From assembly GCA_018240985.1 (NCBI GenBank), contig JAFEER010000283.1, forward strand, positions 1 to 56,039: a stretch of 56,039 nucleotides of DNA, read 5' to 3'. Below, in pieces: positions 12,147 through 20,485 of this stretch. This DNA is from Pseudomonadota bacterium (GTDB lineage Bacteria > Pseudomonadota > Gammaproteobacteria > Burkholderiales > Burkholderiaceae_C). The position numbers were made by a program, and so were the translations under genes. The notes below the pieces were generated by a model, which worked only from the letters and a program-made list of their open reading frames with translations, was not told the origin of the DNA and ran no database searches. How positions within the stretch are numbered: position 1 is the first letter of the stretch; each line of letters starts with the position of its first letter.

Positions 12147-13367
12147 TTACTTCTTTACGAGGGGGCAGGTGGATTCGGACAGCGGCTTGAAGGCGACCTG
12201 GGCCGGAATCGTGCTCACTGTCTTGTAGTAGTCCCAGGCGCCTTTGGACTCGGCAGGGGTTTTGACCTGGAACAGGTACATGTCGTGGATCACGCGGCCG
12301 TCAGGCCGGATGCTGGCGTTGCGCATCACCGCGTCGTCGATCGGCAGTTCGCGCATCTTTTGCGCCACCACCTTCCAGTCATCGGTCTTGGCCGCGGCCA
12401 CCGACTTGAGGTAGTGCAGCACGCTGGAGTACACGCCCGCCTGCACCATGGTCGGCTTGTAGCCCTTGTGCAGCTTCTCGAAGCGGGCCGAGAAGGCGCG
12501 CGTCTTGTCGTCCATGTCCCAGTAAAAACCTTCGGAGAACATCAGGCCCTGCGCCTGCTTCAGGCCCAGCGAATGCACGTCGGTCAGGAACATCAGCAGC
12601 GAGGCCACCTTCTGCCCACTCTTGCCCGTGCCGAGGCCGAACTCGCGCGCCGCCTTGATGGCATTCACCGTGTCCTGCCCGCCATTGGCCAGGCCTACCA
12701 CCTGGGCCTTGGAGTTCTGCGCCTGCAGGATGAAGGACGAAAAATCGCTGGCGTTCAGCGGGTGGCGCACGCTGCCCACCACGGTGCCGCCATTGGCCTT
12801 GACCATGTCGGAGGCGTCCTTCTCCAGCGAATGGCCGAAGGCGTAGTCCACGGTGACGAAGAACCAGCTCTTGTCGCCGGCCTTGGTCAGCGCCACGGCG
12901 GCGCCGGCGGCCGAGGAATAGGTGTCGAACATCCAGTGAAAGCCGTTCTCGGCGCAGTCCTCCTCGGTCAGGCGCGTGGTGGCCGGGCCGCTGTACATGG
13001 CGATGCCGCCCTTTTCCTTGATCAGCTTCTGCACCGCCAGCGCGCCGGCGGAGTTGGTGAGGTCGGCCAGCGCATCGACATGGTCGCGATCCAGCCATTC
13101 GCGCGCCTTGGTGGCGGCAATGTCGGCCTTGTTCTGGTGGTCGGCGCTCACCACCTCGATCTTCATGCCCTTGCATTCGGCCTTCAGGCAGTCGTCGATG
13201 GCCATCTTGGCCGCCACCACCGAGCCGGCGCCGCCCATGCCGGAATAAGTGCCGGCCATGTCGGTCAGAACGCCGATCTTGACCACGCCGTCGGAAAACT
13301 GGGCCTGTGCGCCGGCGCACAGTGCCAGCGTAGCGAGGGCGAGGGAATGTCGTAGGGGTCGTCGCAT
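12147..13367 (-). CDS. branched-chain-type ABC transporter substrate-binding protein
   Basis: A periplasmic type I binding protein (LivK/Peripla_BP_6 class), 406 aa. A signal peptide covers about residues 1-22 (MRRPLRHSLALATLALCAGA, cut near AQA/QF). The mature protein begins with the typical VKIGVLTDMAGTYSGMGG. The frame is open further upstream, but ATG 13367 has a GGAGA site close by and starts the signal peptide. No permease or ATPase genes are adjacent, so it must work with a transporter elsewhere or serve another sensing role. Its place ahead of mmsA suggests uptake of a compound degraded through methylmalonate semialdehyde; the ligand is unknown. Confidence 0.87.
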   Translation of the reverse strand: MRRPLRHSLALATLALCAGAQAQFSDGVVKIGVLTDMAGTYSGMGGAGSVVAAKMAIDDCLKAECKGMKIEVVSADHQNKADIAATKAREWLDRDHVDALADLTNSAGALAVQKLIKEKGGIAMYSGPATTRLTEEDCAENGFHWMFDTYSSAAGAAVALTKAGDKSWFFVTVDYAFGHSLEKDASDMVKANGGTVVGSVRHPLNASDFSSFILQAQNSKAQVVGLANGGQDTVNAIKAAREFGLGTGKSGQKVASLLMFLTDVHSLGLKQAQGLMFSEGFYWDMDDKTRAFSARFEKLHKGYKPTMVQAGVYSSVLHYLKSVAAAKTDDWKVVAQKMRELPIDDAVMRNASIRPDGRVIHDMYLFQVKTPAESKGAWDYYKTVSTIPAQVAFKPLSESTCPLVKK

Positions 13368-13508
13368 GCATGTCTCCTTGGGTTGTCGATCTCGGCTGGG
13401 GGCCGTAGCCCCCGCCACGGGTCACTCTAAGCCAACAGTTATGCAAAGGGATAGGGCATTTGGGCATATGCTCAATGCAAATTTGCACCACGAACACCGC
13501 TTGCAGCC
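13368..13508. promoter_or_regulatory. divergent promoter region with a 12-bp palindrome
   Basis: Separates the mmsA operon (-) from the LysR gene (+). TGCAAATTTGCA at 13476-13487 is a perfect 12-bp palindrome, suitable as a binding half of a LysR-type operator, and it ends 21 bp before the LysR start. LysR proteins usually bind such divergent regions; the specific assignment is inference. Confidence 0.4.
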
Positions 13509-14438
13509 ATGGCCATGGAACGTATCAACTGGGACAACCTGCGCCTGTTCCTGGCCGTGGTGCGCGCCCAATCGGCGCAGGAGGCGGCGCGGCGCCTGGA
13601 GGTGGATCACTCCACCATCACACGCCGCCTGCATCGGCTGGAAAAGGAGCTGGGCGCCCAGCTGTTCGAGCGCACGCCGGCCGGCCACCTTCTGACGCAC
13701 GCGGGGCAACGCCTGCTCGAGCATGTGGAGCGCATGGAAAGCTCCATGGTGCGCGTGGGCGAGGACATCGGCGGCGACAGCCACATGCTGACCGGCCAGG
13801 TGCGGCTGGGCGCGACGGAGGGCTTTGGCAGCTTCTTTCTGGCGCCGCACCTGAGCCATTTCTGCGAGCGCCACCCGGGCATACAGGTGGAGCTCTTGAT
13901 CGTGCCGCGCTTCATCAACCTGTCGCAGCGCGAGGCCGACCTGGCGGTGAACATCGAGCGCCCGCAGCCCAGCGGCCAGGTCTGCAGCAAGCTCACCGAC
14001 TACCGGCTGCGCCTGTATGCCAGCCGGCGCTATCTGCGGGAATGTCCGCCCATCCGCCGGTTGCAGGATCTGGCCGCGCACCGCCTCTTCGGCTATGTGG
14101 ATGAGCTGGCCTTCAGCCAGGAGCTGCGCTTCCTGAGCGCCATCGTGCCCGATGTACCCAGCTCCCTGCGCAGCACCAGCGTGGTGGCGCAATTCAACGC
14201 GGTGCGCGAAGGGCGCGGCCTGGCGGTGCTGCCCTGCTTCATGGCCGAACCCTGCCAGGAGCTCGTGCCCGTGCTGTCCGATGCCTTGGATCTGCGGCGC
14301 ACCTTCTGGATAGCGGCGCCGGCCGACCGGCGCGAGCTGGCGCGGGTGCGCGCGCTGTGGGACTACCTGCGCGAGCTGGTGCAGTGCAACCAAGCTTTTT
14401 TGTTGGGCGATTCGCCCACCTGGCGCCGGCTGCCATAG
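13509..14438 (+). CDS. LysR family transcriptional regulator (next to mmsA)
   Basis: 309 aa. An N-terminal winged helix-turn-helix spans about residues 7-66 (NWDNLRLFLAVVRAQSAQEA, then HSTITRRLHRLEKELGAQLF), followed by a periplasmic-binding-protein-like effector domain from about residue 95. It is transcribed away from the binding-protein/mmsA operon, the usual layout for a LysR activator of the neighbouring operon. Two in-frame ATGs (13509, 13515) both precede the conserved domain; the first is used here. The inducer is not evident. Confidence 0.9.
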   Translation: MAMERINWDNLRLFLAVVRAQSAQEAARRLEVDHSTITRRLHRLEKELGAQLFERTPAGHLLTHAGQRLLEHVERMESSMVRVGEDIGGDSHMLTGQVRLGATEGFGSFFLAPHLSHFCERHPGIQVELLIVPRFINLSQREADLAVNIERPQPSGQVCSKLTDYRLRLYASRRYLRECPPIRRLQDLAAHRLFGYVDELAFSQELRFLSAIVPDVPSSLRSTSVVAQFNAVREGRGLAVLPCFMAEPCQELVPVLSDALDLRRTFWIAAPADRRELARVRALWDYLRELVQCNQAFLLGDSPTWRRLP

Positions 14439-14535
14439 GAGAAGCAGCGGCATGGGACAATGCCCGGTTTGTCCGCAATGGCAGTGCCGTTGCAATTTCC
14501 AACCCCCCGTTGATTCCTTGAGAAAGACGTCCGCC

Positions 14536-15336
14536 ATGAAAAAGATTGCCGTCGTAGCCCTGCTGGCCCTGGGCGCCATGCTTGCCGCTTGTTCCAAGCA
14601 AGAGCCCGCTGCGCCCGCCGCCGCACCCGCGCCGGCGCCGGCTGCAGTGACCAAGATCGTGGTCGGCCTGGACGACAACTTCCCGCCCATGGGTTTTCGC
14701 GACGAGAAGAACGAGCTGGTGGGCTTTGACATCGACATGGCCCGCGAGGCCGCCAAGCGTCTGGGCCTGACGGTGGAGTTCAAGCCCATCGACTGGAGCG
14801 CCAAGGAGGCCGAGCTGTCGGGCAAGCGCGTGGATGCGCTGTGGAACGGCCTGACCATCACCGAGGAGCGCAAGCAGAACATCGCCTTCACCGCGCCCTA
14901 CATGGAGAACCACCAGATCATCGTCGTGCCTGCGAGCTCGGCCATCAGCTCCAAGGCCGACCTGGCCGGCAAGGTGGTGGGCGCTCAGGAGGGCAGCAGC
15001 GCGGTCGATGCCATCAAGAAGGAAGACGCGGTGTTCAAGTCGTTCAAGGACTTCAAGACCTTTGGCGACAACGTGACGGCCCTCATGGATCTGACGACCG
15101 GCCGCCTGGATGCCGTGGTGGTGGACGAGGTCGTGGGCCGCTACTACGTGGCCAAGAAGCCGGATCAGTACAAGGTGCTGGACGACAATTTCGGCACCGA
15201 GGAATACGGCGTGGGCGTGCGCAAGGACGATACCGAGCTGCTCGATAAGCTGAACAAGGCCCTGGGCGGGATGAAGGCGGACGGCACGGCGGCGAAAATC
15301 TCCGAACAGTGGTTCGGCAAGAACATCATCAAATAA
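14536..15336 (+). CDS. polar amino-acid ABC transporter binding lipoprotein
   Basis: A family 3 solute-binding protein, 266 aa. A lipoprotein signal with lipobox LAAC ends at Cys17 (MKKIAVVALLALGAMLAAC), followed by an Ala/Pro-rich linker. The binding domain shows VGLDDNFPPMGFRDEKNELV, GFDIDMAREAAKRLG and NGLTITEERK, as in FliY/HisJ-type amino-acid binders. ATG 14536 is chosen because it starts the signal; the frame is open upstream. Permease and ATPase genes follow on the same strand after a repeat-filled 170-bp gap, together making a full importer. Polar amino acids such as cystine, arginine or glutamine are candidates. Confidence 0.9.
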   Translation: MKKIAVVALLALGAMLAACSKQEPAAPAAAPAPAPAAVTKIVVGLDDNFPPMGFRDEKNELVGFDIDMAREAAKRLGLTVEFKPIDWSAKEAELSGKRVDALWNGLTITEERKQNIAFTAPYMENHQIIVVPASSAISSKADLAGKVVGAQEGSSAVDAIKKEDAVFKSFKDFKTFGDNVTALMDLTTGRLDAVVVDEVVGRYYVAKKPDQYKVLDDNFGTEEYGVGVRKDDTELLDKLNKALGGMKADGTAAKISEQWFGKNIIK

Positions 15337-15361
15337 GGCCAGGAAGTCTCTGCCGGTTTCC

Positions 15362-15483
15362 CCCTCCCCCTCTGGGGGAGGGTCGGGGTGGGGGCCAGCA
15401 GCATTGACTTGGGTGTGGCGCCCATTCATGGCTCCTGCACCGGCCCCAAGCCCCCATCCCCACCTTCCCCCAGAGGGGGAAGG
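15362..15483. repeat. inverted pair of G/C-rich dispersed repeats
   Basis: A 34-bp element at 15362-15395 (CCCTCCCCCTCTGGGGGAGG...) is repeated in inverted orientation at 15450-15483 with a few mismatches. The two can pair over the ~54 bases between them, and each also folds alone. They fill the gap between the binding-protein gene and the permease and could attenuate or differentially stabilise the transcript. Confidence 0.75.
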
Positions 15484-15506
15484 AGTCACAACCCCCAAGC
15501 CCAAGC

Positions 15507-16160
15507 ATGGATTACGTACTCTCCCTTCTGGGCCCGCTGGCACAGGGCGCCACCGTCACCCTGAAGCTGTTCGTCATCACCCTGGCCCTGGCCGTGCCGC
15601 TGGGCCTGGTGCTGGCGCTGGCGCGCGTGTCGCGTTGGAAGGCCTTGTCGGGGGCTGTGAATGGCTACATCTGGCTCATGCGCGGCACGCCGCTGATGCT
15701 GCAGATGCTGTTCATCTATTTTGCGCTGCCCTTCGTGCCCGTCGTCGGCGTGCGCCTGCCGGACTTTCCGGCCGCCATCACGGCGTTTGCGCTCAACTAT
15801 GCGGCCTACTTTGCCGAGATCTTCCGCGCCGGCATCCAGTCGGTAGACCGCGGCCAGTACGAGGCCGCCAAGGTGCTGGGCATGAGCTACCCCCAGACCA
15901 TGCGCCGCATCGTGCTGCCGCAGATGGTGCGCAGCATTCTGCCGCCCATGAGCAACGAGACCATCACGCTGGTCAAGGACACATCGCTCATCTACGTGCT
16001 GGCGCTCAACGACCTGCTGCGCGCCGCGCGCGGCATCGTGCAGCGCGACTTCACGACCACGCCCTTCATCGTCGCCGCGGCCTTTTACCTGTTCATGACC
16101 CTGGTGCTGACCTGGGGCTTCCAGCGCCTGGAGCAACGCTATGCCCGCTTCGACCAGTAA
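15507..16160 (+). CDS. amino-acid ABC transporter permease (HisM/GlnP type)
   Basis: 217-aa inner-membrane permease with about five hydrophobic segments. The N-terminal GATVTLKLFVITLALAVPLG is typical of polar amino-acid permeases. The EAA loop that contacts the ATPase is visible as QYEAAKVLGMSYPQTMRRIV near residues 118-138. The IWLMRGTPLMLQMLFIYFAL segment is a family signature. Only one permease gene is present, so a homodimer is likely. It overlaps the ATPase gene by 20 bp. Confidence 0.92.
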   Translation: MDYVLSLLGPLAQGATVTLKLFVITLALAVPLGLVLALARVSRWKALSGAVNGYIWLMRGTPLMLQMLFIYFALPFVPVVGVRLPDFPAAITAFALNYAAYFAEIFRAGIQSVDRGQYEAAKVLGMSYPQTMRRIVLPQMVRSILPPMSNETITLVKDTSLIYVLALNDLLRAARGIVQRDFTTTPFIVAAAFYLFMTLVLTWGFQRLEQRYARFDQ

Positions 16161-16920
16161 CATGCCCATGATCGACGCCCAGGGCGTGAAGAAGCGCTTT
16201 GGCCACAACGAGGTGCTGCGCGGCGTCTCGCTGTCGGTGGCGCGCGGCGAGGTGGTGGCCGTCATCGGCCCCTCGGGCTCGGGCAAGAGCACCTTTCTGC
16301 GCTGCCTGAACCACCTGGAGACCATAGACAGCGGCCATGTCGCCATCGAGGGCGAGGCGCTGGCCAGCACCGATGGCGCGGGCCATTGCCGCTACGCGAG
16401 CGAGGCGGAGATCCGCCGCATCTGCGCCAAGACCGGCATGGTGTTCCAGCATTTCAACCTGTTTCCGCACCTCACCGTGCTGGAGAACCTGATCGAGGCG
16501 CCCATGGTGGTGCAGGGCCTGCCCCGCGATGCGGCCGTGGCCCGCGCCGAGGCGCTGCTGGCCAAGGTGGGCCTGTCGCAGAAGCGTGACAACTACCCGG
16601 CGCGCCTGTCGGGCGGGCAGAAGCAGCGCGTGGCCATTGCACGCGCGCTGTGCATGCAGCCCGCCATCATGCTGTTCGACGAGCCTACCAGCGCGCTCGA
16701 CCCCGAGCTGACGGGCGAGGTGCTGCGCACCATGCGCGAGCTGGCCGAGGAGCGCATGACCATGCTCGTCGTCACGCACGAGATGGGTTTTGCGCGCGAG
16801 GTGGCGCACCGCGTGGCCTTCATGGATGGCGGCGAGCTGATCACGGCGCGCCCGGCGGCGGAATTTTTTGCCGACCCGGGGCATGAACGGGCGCGCGCCT
16901 TTTTGCAGCACATGCTGTGA
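16141..16920 (+). CDS. amino-acid ABC transporter ATP-binding protein (GlnQ/HisP type)
   Basis: 259-aa ABC ATPase energising the preceding permease. Walker A is GPSGSGKST (about 44-52), the signature is LSGGQKQRVAIARAL, Walker B is IMLFDEPTSALDPE, and the switch His is in VTHEMGFA. The ATG at 16141 overlaps the permease end and has a TGGAG site 7 bases upstream. An in-frame ATG at 16162, just past the permease stop, lacks such a site and is the alternative. A repeat element follows the gene and precedes convergent speE. Confidence 0.93.
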   Translation: MPASTSNMPMIDAQGVKKRFGHNEVLRGVSLSVARGEVVAVIGPSGSGKSTFLRCLNHLETIDSGHVAIEGEALASTDGAGHCRYASEAEIRRICAKTGMVFQHFNLFPHLTVLENLIEAPMVVQGLPRDAAVARAEALLAKVGLSQKRDNYPARLSGGQKQRVAIARALCMQPAIMLFDEPTSALDPELTGEVLRTMRELAEERMTMLVVTHEMGFAREVAHRVAFMDGGELITARPAAEFFADPGHERARAFLQHML

Positions 16921-16926
16921 TTTTTT

Positions 16927-16970
16927 GGCGCTAGCGCTTACCAGTACTGCGCTGACAGCTATCAATTTTA
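16927..16970. repeat. AGCGCTT / AGCTATCA-type dispersed repeat
   Basis: Contains AGCGCTTACCAG and, further on, GACAGCTATCAATTTTA. The theme recurs near 10562, 24727, 33244, 41505 and 54185. It is mostly one copy per gap and is able to form weak hairpins. Confidence 0.5.
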
Positions 16971-16993
16971 TTTGACCGGCATTGTTTGTCTTA

Positions 16994-17072
16994 CTCCCTC
17001 CCCCTCGGGGGGAGGGCAGGGGTGGGGGCCAGCGACGCTCGCGCGTCGATGCCGGCAAGATGCCGGCGCTCC
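16994..17072. repeat. 79-bp dispersed repeat, copy 2
   Basis: Same length and 77 of 79 bases identical to 8681-8759. It lies between the convergent ABC ATPase gene and speE, ending 9 bp before the speE stop, where it may serve as part of a terminator. Confidence 0.85.
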
Positions 17073-17080
17073 AAGCCCGA

Positions 17081-18022
17081 TTAGCCAGAGGTAACCACCA
17101 CGGGCGGCAGCTCGGCCGGATCGCGCACATCGGCCAGCACATCGCCGCTGCGCAGCGGCTCGGCGGCTTGCGCGAAGATGGCGCGTACAAAGTTCGGCTG
17201 CGCCAGCAGCGCGTGGTGCGTGGCGCCGTTGTACAGCTGCAGGTCGGTGATGCCGCGCTCGGCAATGCGCGCGTCCACTTCTGCCGCCGTGAGCCGCGCC
17301 GGGTCGGTGCTGTCCGAGGCCATGGCCATGCACCACAGCGTGCCGTACAGCGGCACATATTGCAGATAGGGCCGGAAGATGGGGAACACCGCGCGCACCG
17401 AGGCGCCGATGCGGCGCATGCTCTCCTGCAGGTGAATCGGCGAGCCCAGGTGCAGCGACACCACGCCGCCGGGGTTCAGGATGCTGCGGCAGGCGCTATA
17501 GAACTCCACCGTGTACAGCTCCACCGCCGGGCCGAAGGGGTCGGTCAGGTCGAGCACGATCTGGTCGAAGCGCTCTTGCGTCGTGGCGATGAATTCGCGC
17601 GCATCACCCAGGCGCAGGGTAAAGCGCGGGTCGTCGAAGGCGCCCTGGTGGATGCTGCCCAGCCACTCGCGCGCCATGGCCACCACGGCGCCGTCGAGCT
17701 CGGCCATCACCACATGCTCCATGCCCGGGAGCTTCAGCAGCTCCTCCGCCGAGCCGCCGTCGCCGCCGCCCACCACCAGGGCCCGGCGCACGCCCGCATG
17801 GGCGATGGCGGGCAGGTGCACCATGGGCTCGTGGTAGAAGAATTCGTCGCGCTCGCTCGTCATGAAGGCGCCGTCGATGCGCATCACGCGGCCGAACTGC
17901 GGGTTCTCGAACACCTCGATGTGCTGCCAGGGCGACTGCCTTTGCGCCAGCGTGCGCGTGTCGCTCAGGTACAGGCCGAAATCGGCGCTCAGGGGCTCGG
18001 CCAGCAGGCGGGTGGTGGTCAT
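17081..18022 (-). CDS. speE: spermidine synthase (polyamine aminopropyltransferase)
   Basis: Transfers the aminopropyl group from decarboxylated AdoMet to putrescine, giving spermidine. 313 aa from ATG 18022. Visible motifs are GGGDGGSAEELLK (AdoMet-binding GGGDGG), the acidic substrate-binding VMAELD and the catalytic-loop LDLTDPFGPA (D-x-T-D-P). A GTG at 18046 would add eight residues and overlap speD; neither start has a strong ribosome-binding site. It lies 7 bp after speD on the same strand, so the two enzymes of the decarboxylated-AdoMet route form an operon. Confidence 0.93.
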   Translation of the reverse strand: MTTTRLLAEPLSADFGLYLSDTRTLAQRQSPWQHIEVFENPQFGRVMRIDGAFMTSERDEFFYHEPMVHLPAIAHAGVRRALVVGGGDGGSAEELLKLPGMEHVVMAELDGAVVAMAREWLGSIHQGAFDDPRFTLRLGDAREFIATTQERFDQIVLDLTDPFGPAVELYTVEFYSACRSILNPGGVVSLHLGSPIHLQESMRRIGASVRAVFPIFRPYLQYVPLYGTLWCMAMASDSTDPARLTAAEVDARIAERGITDLQLYNGATHHALLAQPNFVRAIFAQAAEPLRSGDVLADVRDPAELPPVVVTSG

Positions 18023-18029
18023 GGCCGGG

Positions 18030-18440
18030 TCAGGCGCGATCGACACGGTGCAGGTGCGGGTCGTTCGGGTTGAACGCCGCCAGCAGGTCGTCGAACAGCT
18101 GTTGCGCCTTGGGGCGGTTGTTTTCGGTGTAGTTGCAGACGTAGACGTCGAGCGTGACGTAGCCTGCCTCGGGCCAGGTGTGGATGGACAGGTGCGACTC
18201 GGCCAGCACGACCACCCCGGTCACGCCGCCGCCCTCGCCAAAACTGTGGAACAGCGAACCGACCGTGGACAGGCCGGCGGCGGCCACGCGCTGCTTGCAA
18301 AAATTTTCCAGATATTCGGCATCCAGCATCAGACGGCTGTCACACAGGCAGCCATACAGGTCGCCGATCAGATGCAGGCCGGTGGCGCTGCGCGCGACGG
18401 CAGGGGCTTGGATGGGGACGACGGTCTGGTAGTTCTTCAT
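18030..18440 (-). CDS. speD: S-adenosylmethionine decarboxylase proenzyme
   Basis: Makes decarboxylated AdoMet, the aminopropyl donor for SpeE. 136 aa, the short prokaryotic class. The pyruvoyl-forming Ser is in AESHLSIHTWPE, cleaved between Glu and Ser, and a conserved Cys lies in VCNYTEN. In-frame ATGs at 18470 and 18503 would lengthen the protein; ATG 18440 fits the family N-terminus (MKNYQTVVPIQ). Upstream, a long structured leader ends in a terminator-like hairpin, suggesting control by attenuation. Confidence 0.94.
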   Translation of the reverse strand: MKNYQTVVPIQAPAVARSATGLHLIGDLYGCLCDSRLMLDAEYLENFCKQRVAAAGLSTVGSLFHSFGEGGGVTGVVVLAESHLSIHTWPEAGYVTLDVYVCNYTENNRPKAQQLFDDLLAAFNPNDPHLHRVDRA

Positions 18441-18821
18441 TGCACTCAGGCCCTTCTTGTGTTGGGACATGACAAAAACGGCATGCGGGCAAATGAAGCT
18501 CATCTGCGCATGCCACCCGGTGCGCTGCCGACTTGGGTGCTGAATGCCAAACGAAAAGAGAGATTGCGGCCGGCCCTGGCAATTTGCTTGCCCGGCCGTT
18601 GCCGCGTCTTCGTTCGTGCCGGGTGCGTCACGTCACCCTTGCTCCGCCGACAGCAATCCGCTCGCAAAAAGTGAGCGGACGTGACATTTCAGTCGAACTC
18701 TCGATTATATGTGTTGCTAAAGCGCATACATTGGCGCCTGGCGCCATCGGGTTTGCACCTATGATACGCAGCTTTTCCGCATTTCTCCCTGGACGGTGGC
18801 CCTTGGGCCAGTCCAGCATCC
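18441..18821. promoter_or_regulatory. speD leader and divergent mlaF promoter region
   Basis: A 381-bp gap. On the minus strand a perfect TATAAT lies at 18709-18704, about 260 bases before speD. The predicted leader has three hairpins: stems 18673-18678/18658-18663, 18593-18597/18568-18572 continued by 18588-18592/18578-18582, and 18508-18514/18480-18486. On the plus strand TATGAT at 18760-18765, 57 bp before mlaF, is a candidate -10 without a clear -35. No open frame with family features lies in the gap. Confidence 0.5.
18471..18514 (-). terminator. terminator-like hairpin in the speD leader
   Basis: Read on the minus strand, GGCATGC pairs with GCATGCC. The stem continues inward (GCAGATGA with TCATTTGC, one G-U pair) around a 3-base loop, with a two-C bulge. 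GTTTTTGTC follows at once. This is an intrinsic-terminator shape 31 bases before the speD ATG, which fits attenuation rather than gene-end termination. An in-frame ATG (18503) lies inside the stem. Confidence 0.55.
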
Positions 18822-19673
18822 ATGTCCACAGACACAACCAACACCACCGGCGATGCCCTCGTGCAGCTGCGCAACGTCACCTTCGGGTATGGCGAGCGCG
18901 TGGTGCTGCGCGACCTGTCGCTGACGGTGCCGCGCGGCAAGGTCACGGCCATCATGGGCGCCTCGGGCGGCGGCAAGACCACGGTACTGCGCCTGATCGG
19001 CGGCCAGCAGCGCGCCCAGCAGGGCCAGGTGTTGCTGGCCGGCCAGGACGTAGGCCGCATGGATGCCGCGCAGCTGTATGCCGCGCGCCGGCGCATGGGC
19101 ATGCTGTTCCAGTTCGGCGCGCTGTTCACCGACATGAGCGTGTTCGAGAACGTGGCCTTCCCGCTGCGCGAGCACACCGACCTGCCCGAGGAGCTGATCC
19201 GCGACATCGTGCTCATGAAGCTGCACGCCGTGGGCCTGCGCGGCGCGCGCGACCTGATGCCGAGCCAGATCTCGGGCGGCATGGCGCGGCGCGTGGCGCT
19301 GGCCCGGGCGATTGCGCTCGATCCCGATCTCATCATGTACGACGAGCCCTTCGCAGGGCTGGATCCGATCTCGCTGGGCACGGCGGCGCAGCTGATCCGC
19401 GAGCTCAATGACGCCATGGGCCTGACCACCATCATCGTCTCGCATGACCTGGAGGAGACCTTCCGCCTGGCCGATCAGGTCATCATCCTCGGCCCCGGCA
19501 CCGTGGCCGCCCAGGGCACGCCCGAGGAGGTGCGCGCCAGCGTTGATCCGCTGGTGCACCAGTTCGTGCACGCGCTGCCCGTGGGCCCGGTGCCGTTCCA
19601 CTACCCCGGCCCCGCCGTGGCGCAGGACTTTGGCCCCATCGGCGCCGAGCAGAAGTCTGGAGGCAGCCAATGA
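18822..19673 (+). CDS. mlaF: Mla phospholipid transport ATPase MlaF
   Basis: ATPase of the MlaFEDB inner-membrane complex that keeps the outer membrane's lipid asymmetry. 283 aa. Walker A GASGGGKTT (about 46-54), signature ISGGMARRVALARA, Walker B LIMYDEPFAGLD and VSHDLEE. The C-terminal ~30 residues after HALPVGPVPF are Pro/Gly-rich. First gene of a six-gene run (F, E, D, A, C, B) with 4-bp overlap into mlaE. Confidence 0.95.
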   Translation: MSTDTTNTTGDALVQLRNVTFGYGERVVLRDLSLTVPRGKVTAIMGASGGGKTTVLRLIGGQQRAQQGQVLLAGQDVGRMDAAQLYAARRRMGMLFQFGALFTDMSVFENVAFPLREHTDLPEELIRDIVLMKLHAVGLRGARDLMPSQISGGMARRVALARAIALDPDLIMYDEPFAGLDPISLGTAAQLIRELNDAMGLTTIIVSHDLEETFRLADQVIILGPGTVAAQGTPEEVRASVDPLVHQFVHALPVGPVPFHYPGPAVAQDFGPIGAEQKSGGSQ

Positions 19674-20452
19674 GCTGGTGGCGGCCGTCGGATGTGGGCT
19701 ATGCCGTGCGCTGCAAGCTGGCCGATCTCGGCATGGGGGCGCGCCTGTTCGGGCGCCTGGTCGGCCTGTTTGGCGCGACCATGCGGCGCTTTGGCCTGGT
19801 GCGCGACCAGGTGCACTTCCTGGGCAACTATTCGCTGTCCCTGATCGCCGTGTCGGGCATGTTCGTGGGCTTCGTGCTGGCGCTGCAGGGTTACAACGTG
19901 CTGCAGCTCTATGGCTCGGCCAATTCCCTGGGCCTGGTGGTCACGCTGGGCCTGGTGCGCGAGCTGGGGCCGGTGCTCACGGCGCTGCTGTTCGCGGGCC
20001 GCGCCGGTACCTCGCTCACGGCCGAGATCGGACTGATGCGTGCGGGCGAGCAGCTCTCGGCCATGGAGATGATGGCCGTCGATCCGGTGCAGCGCATCCT
20101 GGCGCCGCGCTTCTGGGGCGGCGTGATCGCCATGCCGCTGTTGGCGCTGGTGTTCAATGCCGTGGGCGTGATCGGCGGCTGGCTGGTCGGCGTGGTGATG
20201 ATAGGCGTCGATGCCGGGGCCTTCTGGGGCCAGATGCAAAGTGGCGTGGATATCTTCAAGGATATTGGCAACGGCATCGTCAAGAGCCTGGTGTTCGGCC
20301 TCGCCGTCACCTTCATCGCCGTGCTGCAGGGCTATATCGCCAAACCCACGCCCGAGGGCGTGTCGCGCGCCACCACGCGCACGGTGGTCATGGCTTCGCT
20401 CACCGTGCTGGGGCTCGATTTTCTCCTCACGGCCTTGATGTTCAGTATTTGA
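19670..20452 (+). CDS. mlaE: Mla phospholipid transport permease MlaE
   Basis: 260-aa inner-membrane permease of the MlaE/YrbE family. Several hydrophobic segments are visible, with the family signatures SLIAVSGMFVGFVLALQGYN and RELGPVLTALLFAGRAGTSL and an EIGLMRAGEQLSAMEMMAVDP coupling region. It starts within the mlaF stop codon (ATGA), implying coupled translation, and is followed by mlaD after 33 bp. Confidence 0.95.
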   Translation: MSWWRPSDVGYAVRCKLADLGMGARLFGRLVGLFGATMRRFGLVRDQVHFLGNYSLSLIAVSGMFVGFVLALQGYNVLQLYGSANSLGLVVTLGLVRELGPVLTALLFAGRAGTSLTAEIGLMRAGEQLSAMEMMAVDPVQRILAPRFWGGVIAMPLLALVFNAVGVIGGWLVGVVMIGVDAGAFWGQMQSGVDIFKDIGNGIVKSLVFGLAVTFIAVLQGYIAKPTPEGVSRATTRTVVMASLTVLGLDFLLTALMFSI

Positions 20453-20485
20453 GGGCGGCCAGCACCGCCATCGGGAAATTTCACC

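Noticed and set aside
10844..13355. Long plus-strand frames opposite mmsA and the binding-protein gene
   Set aside because: Same composition artefact; both minus-strand genes have clear motifs and ribosome-binding sites.
18022..18046. GTG start of speE overlapping speD
   Set aside because: The eight extra residues are not family-like. ATG 18022 lies just after the speD stop.
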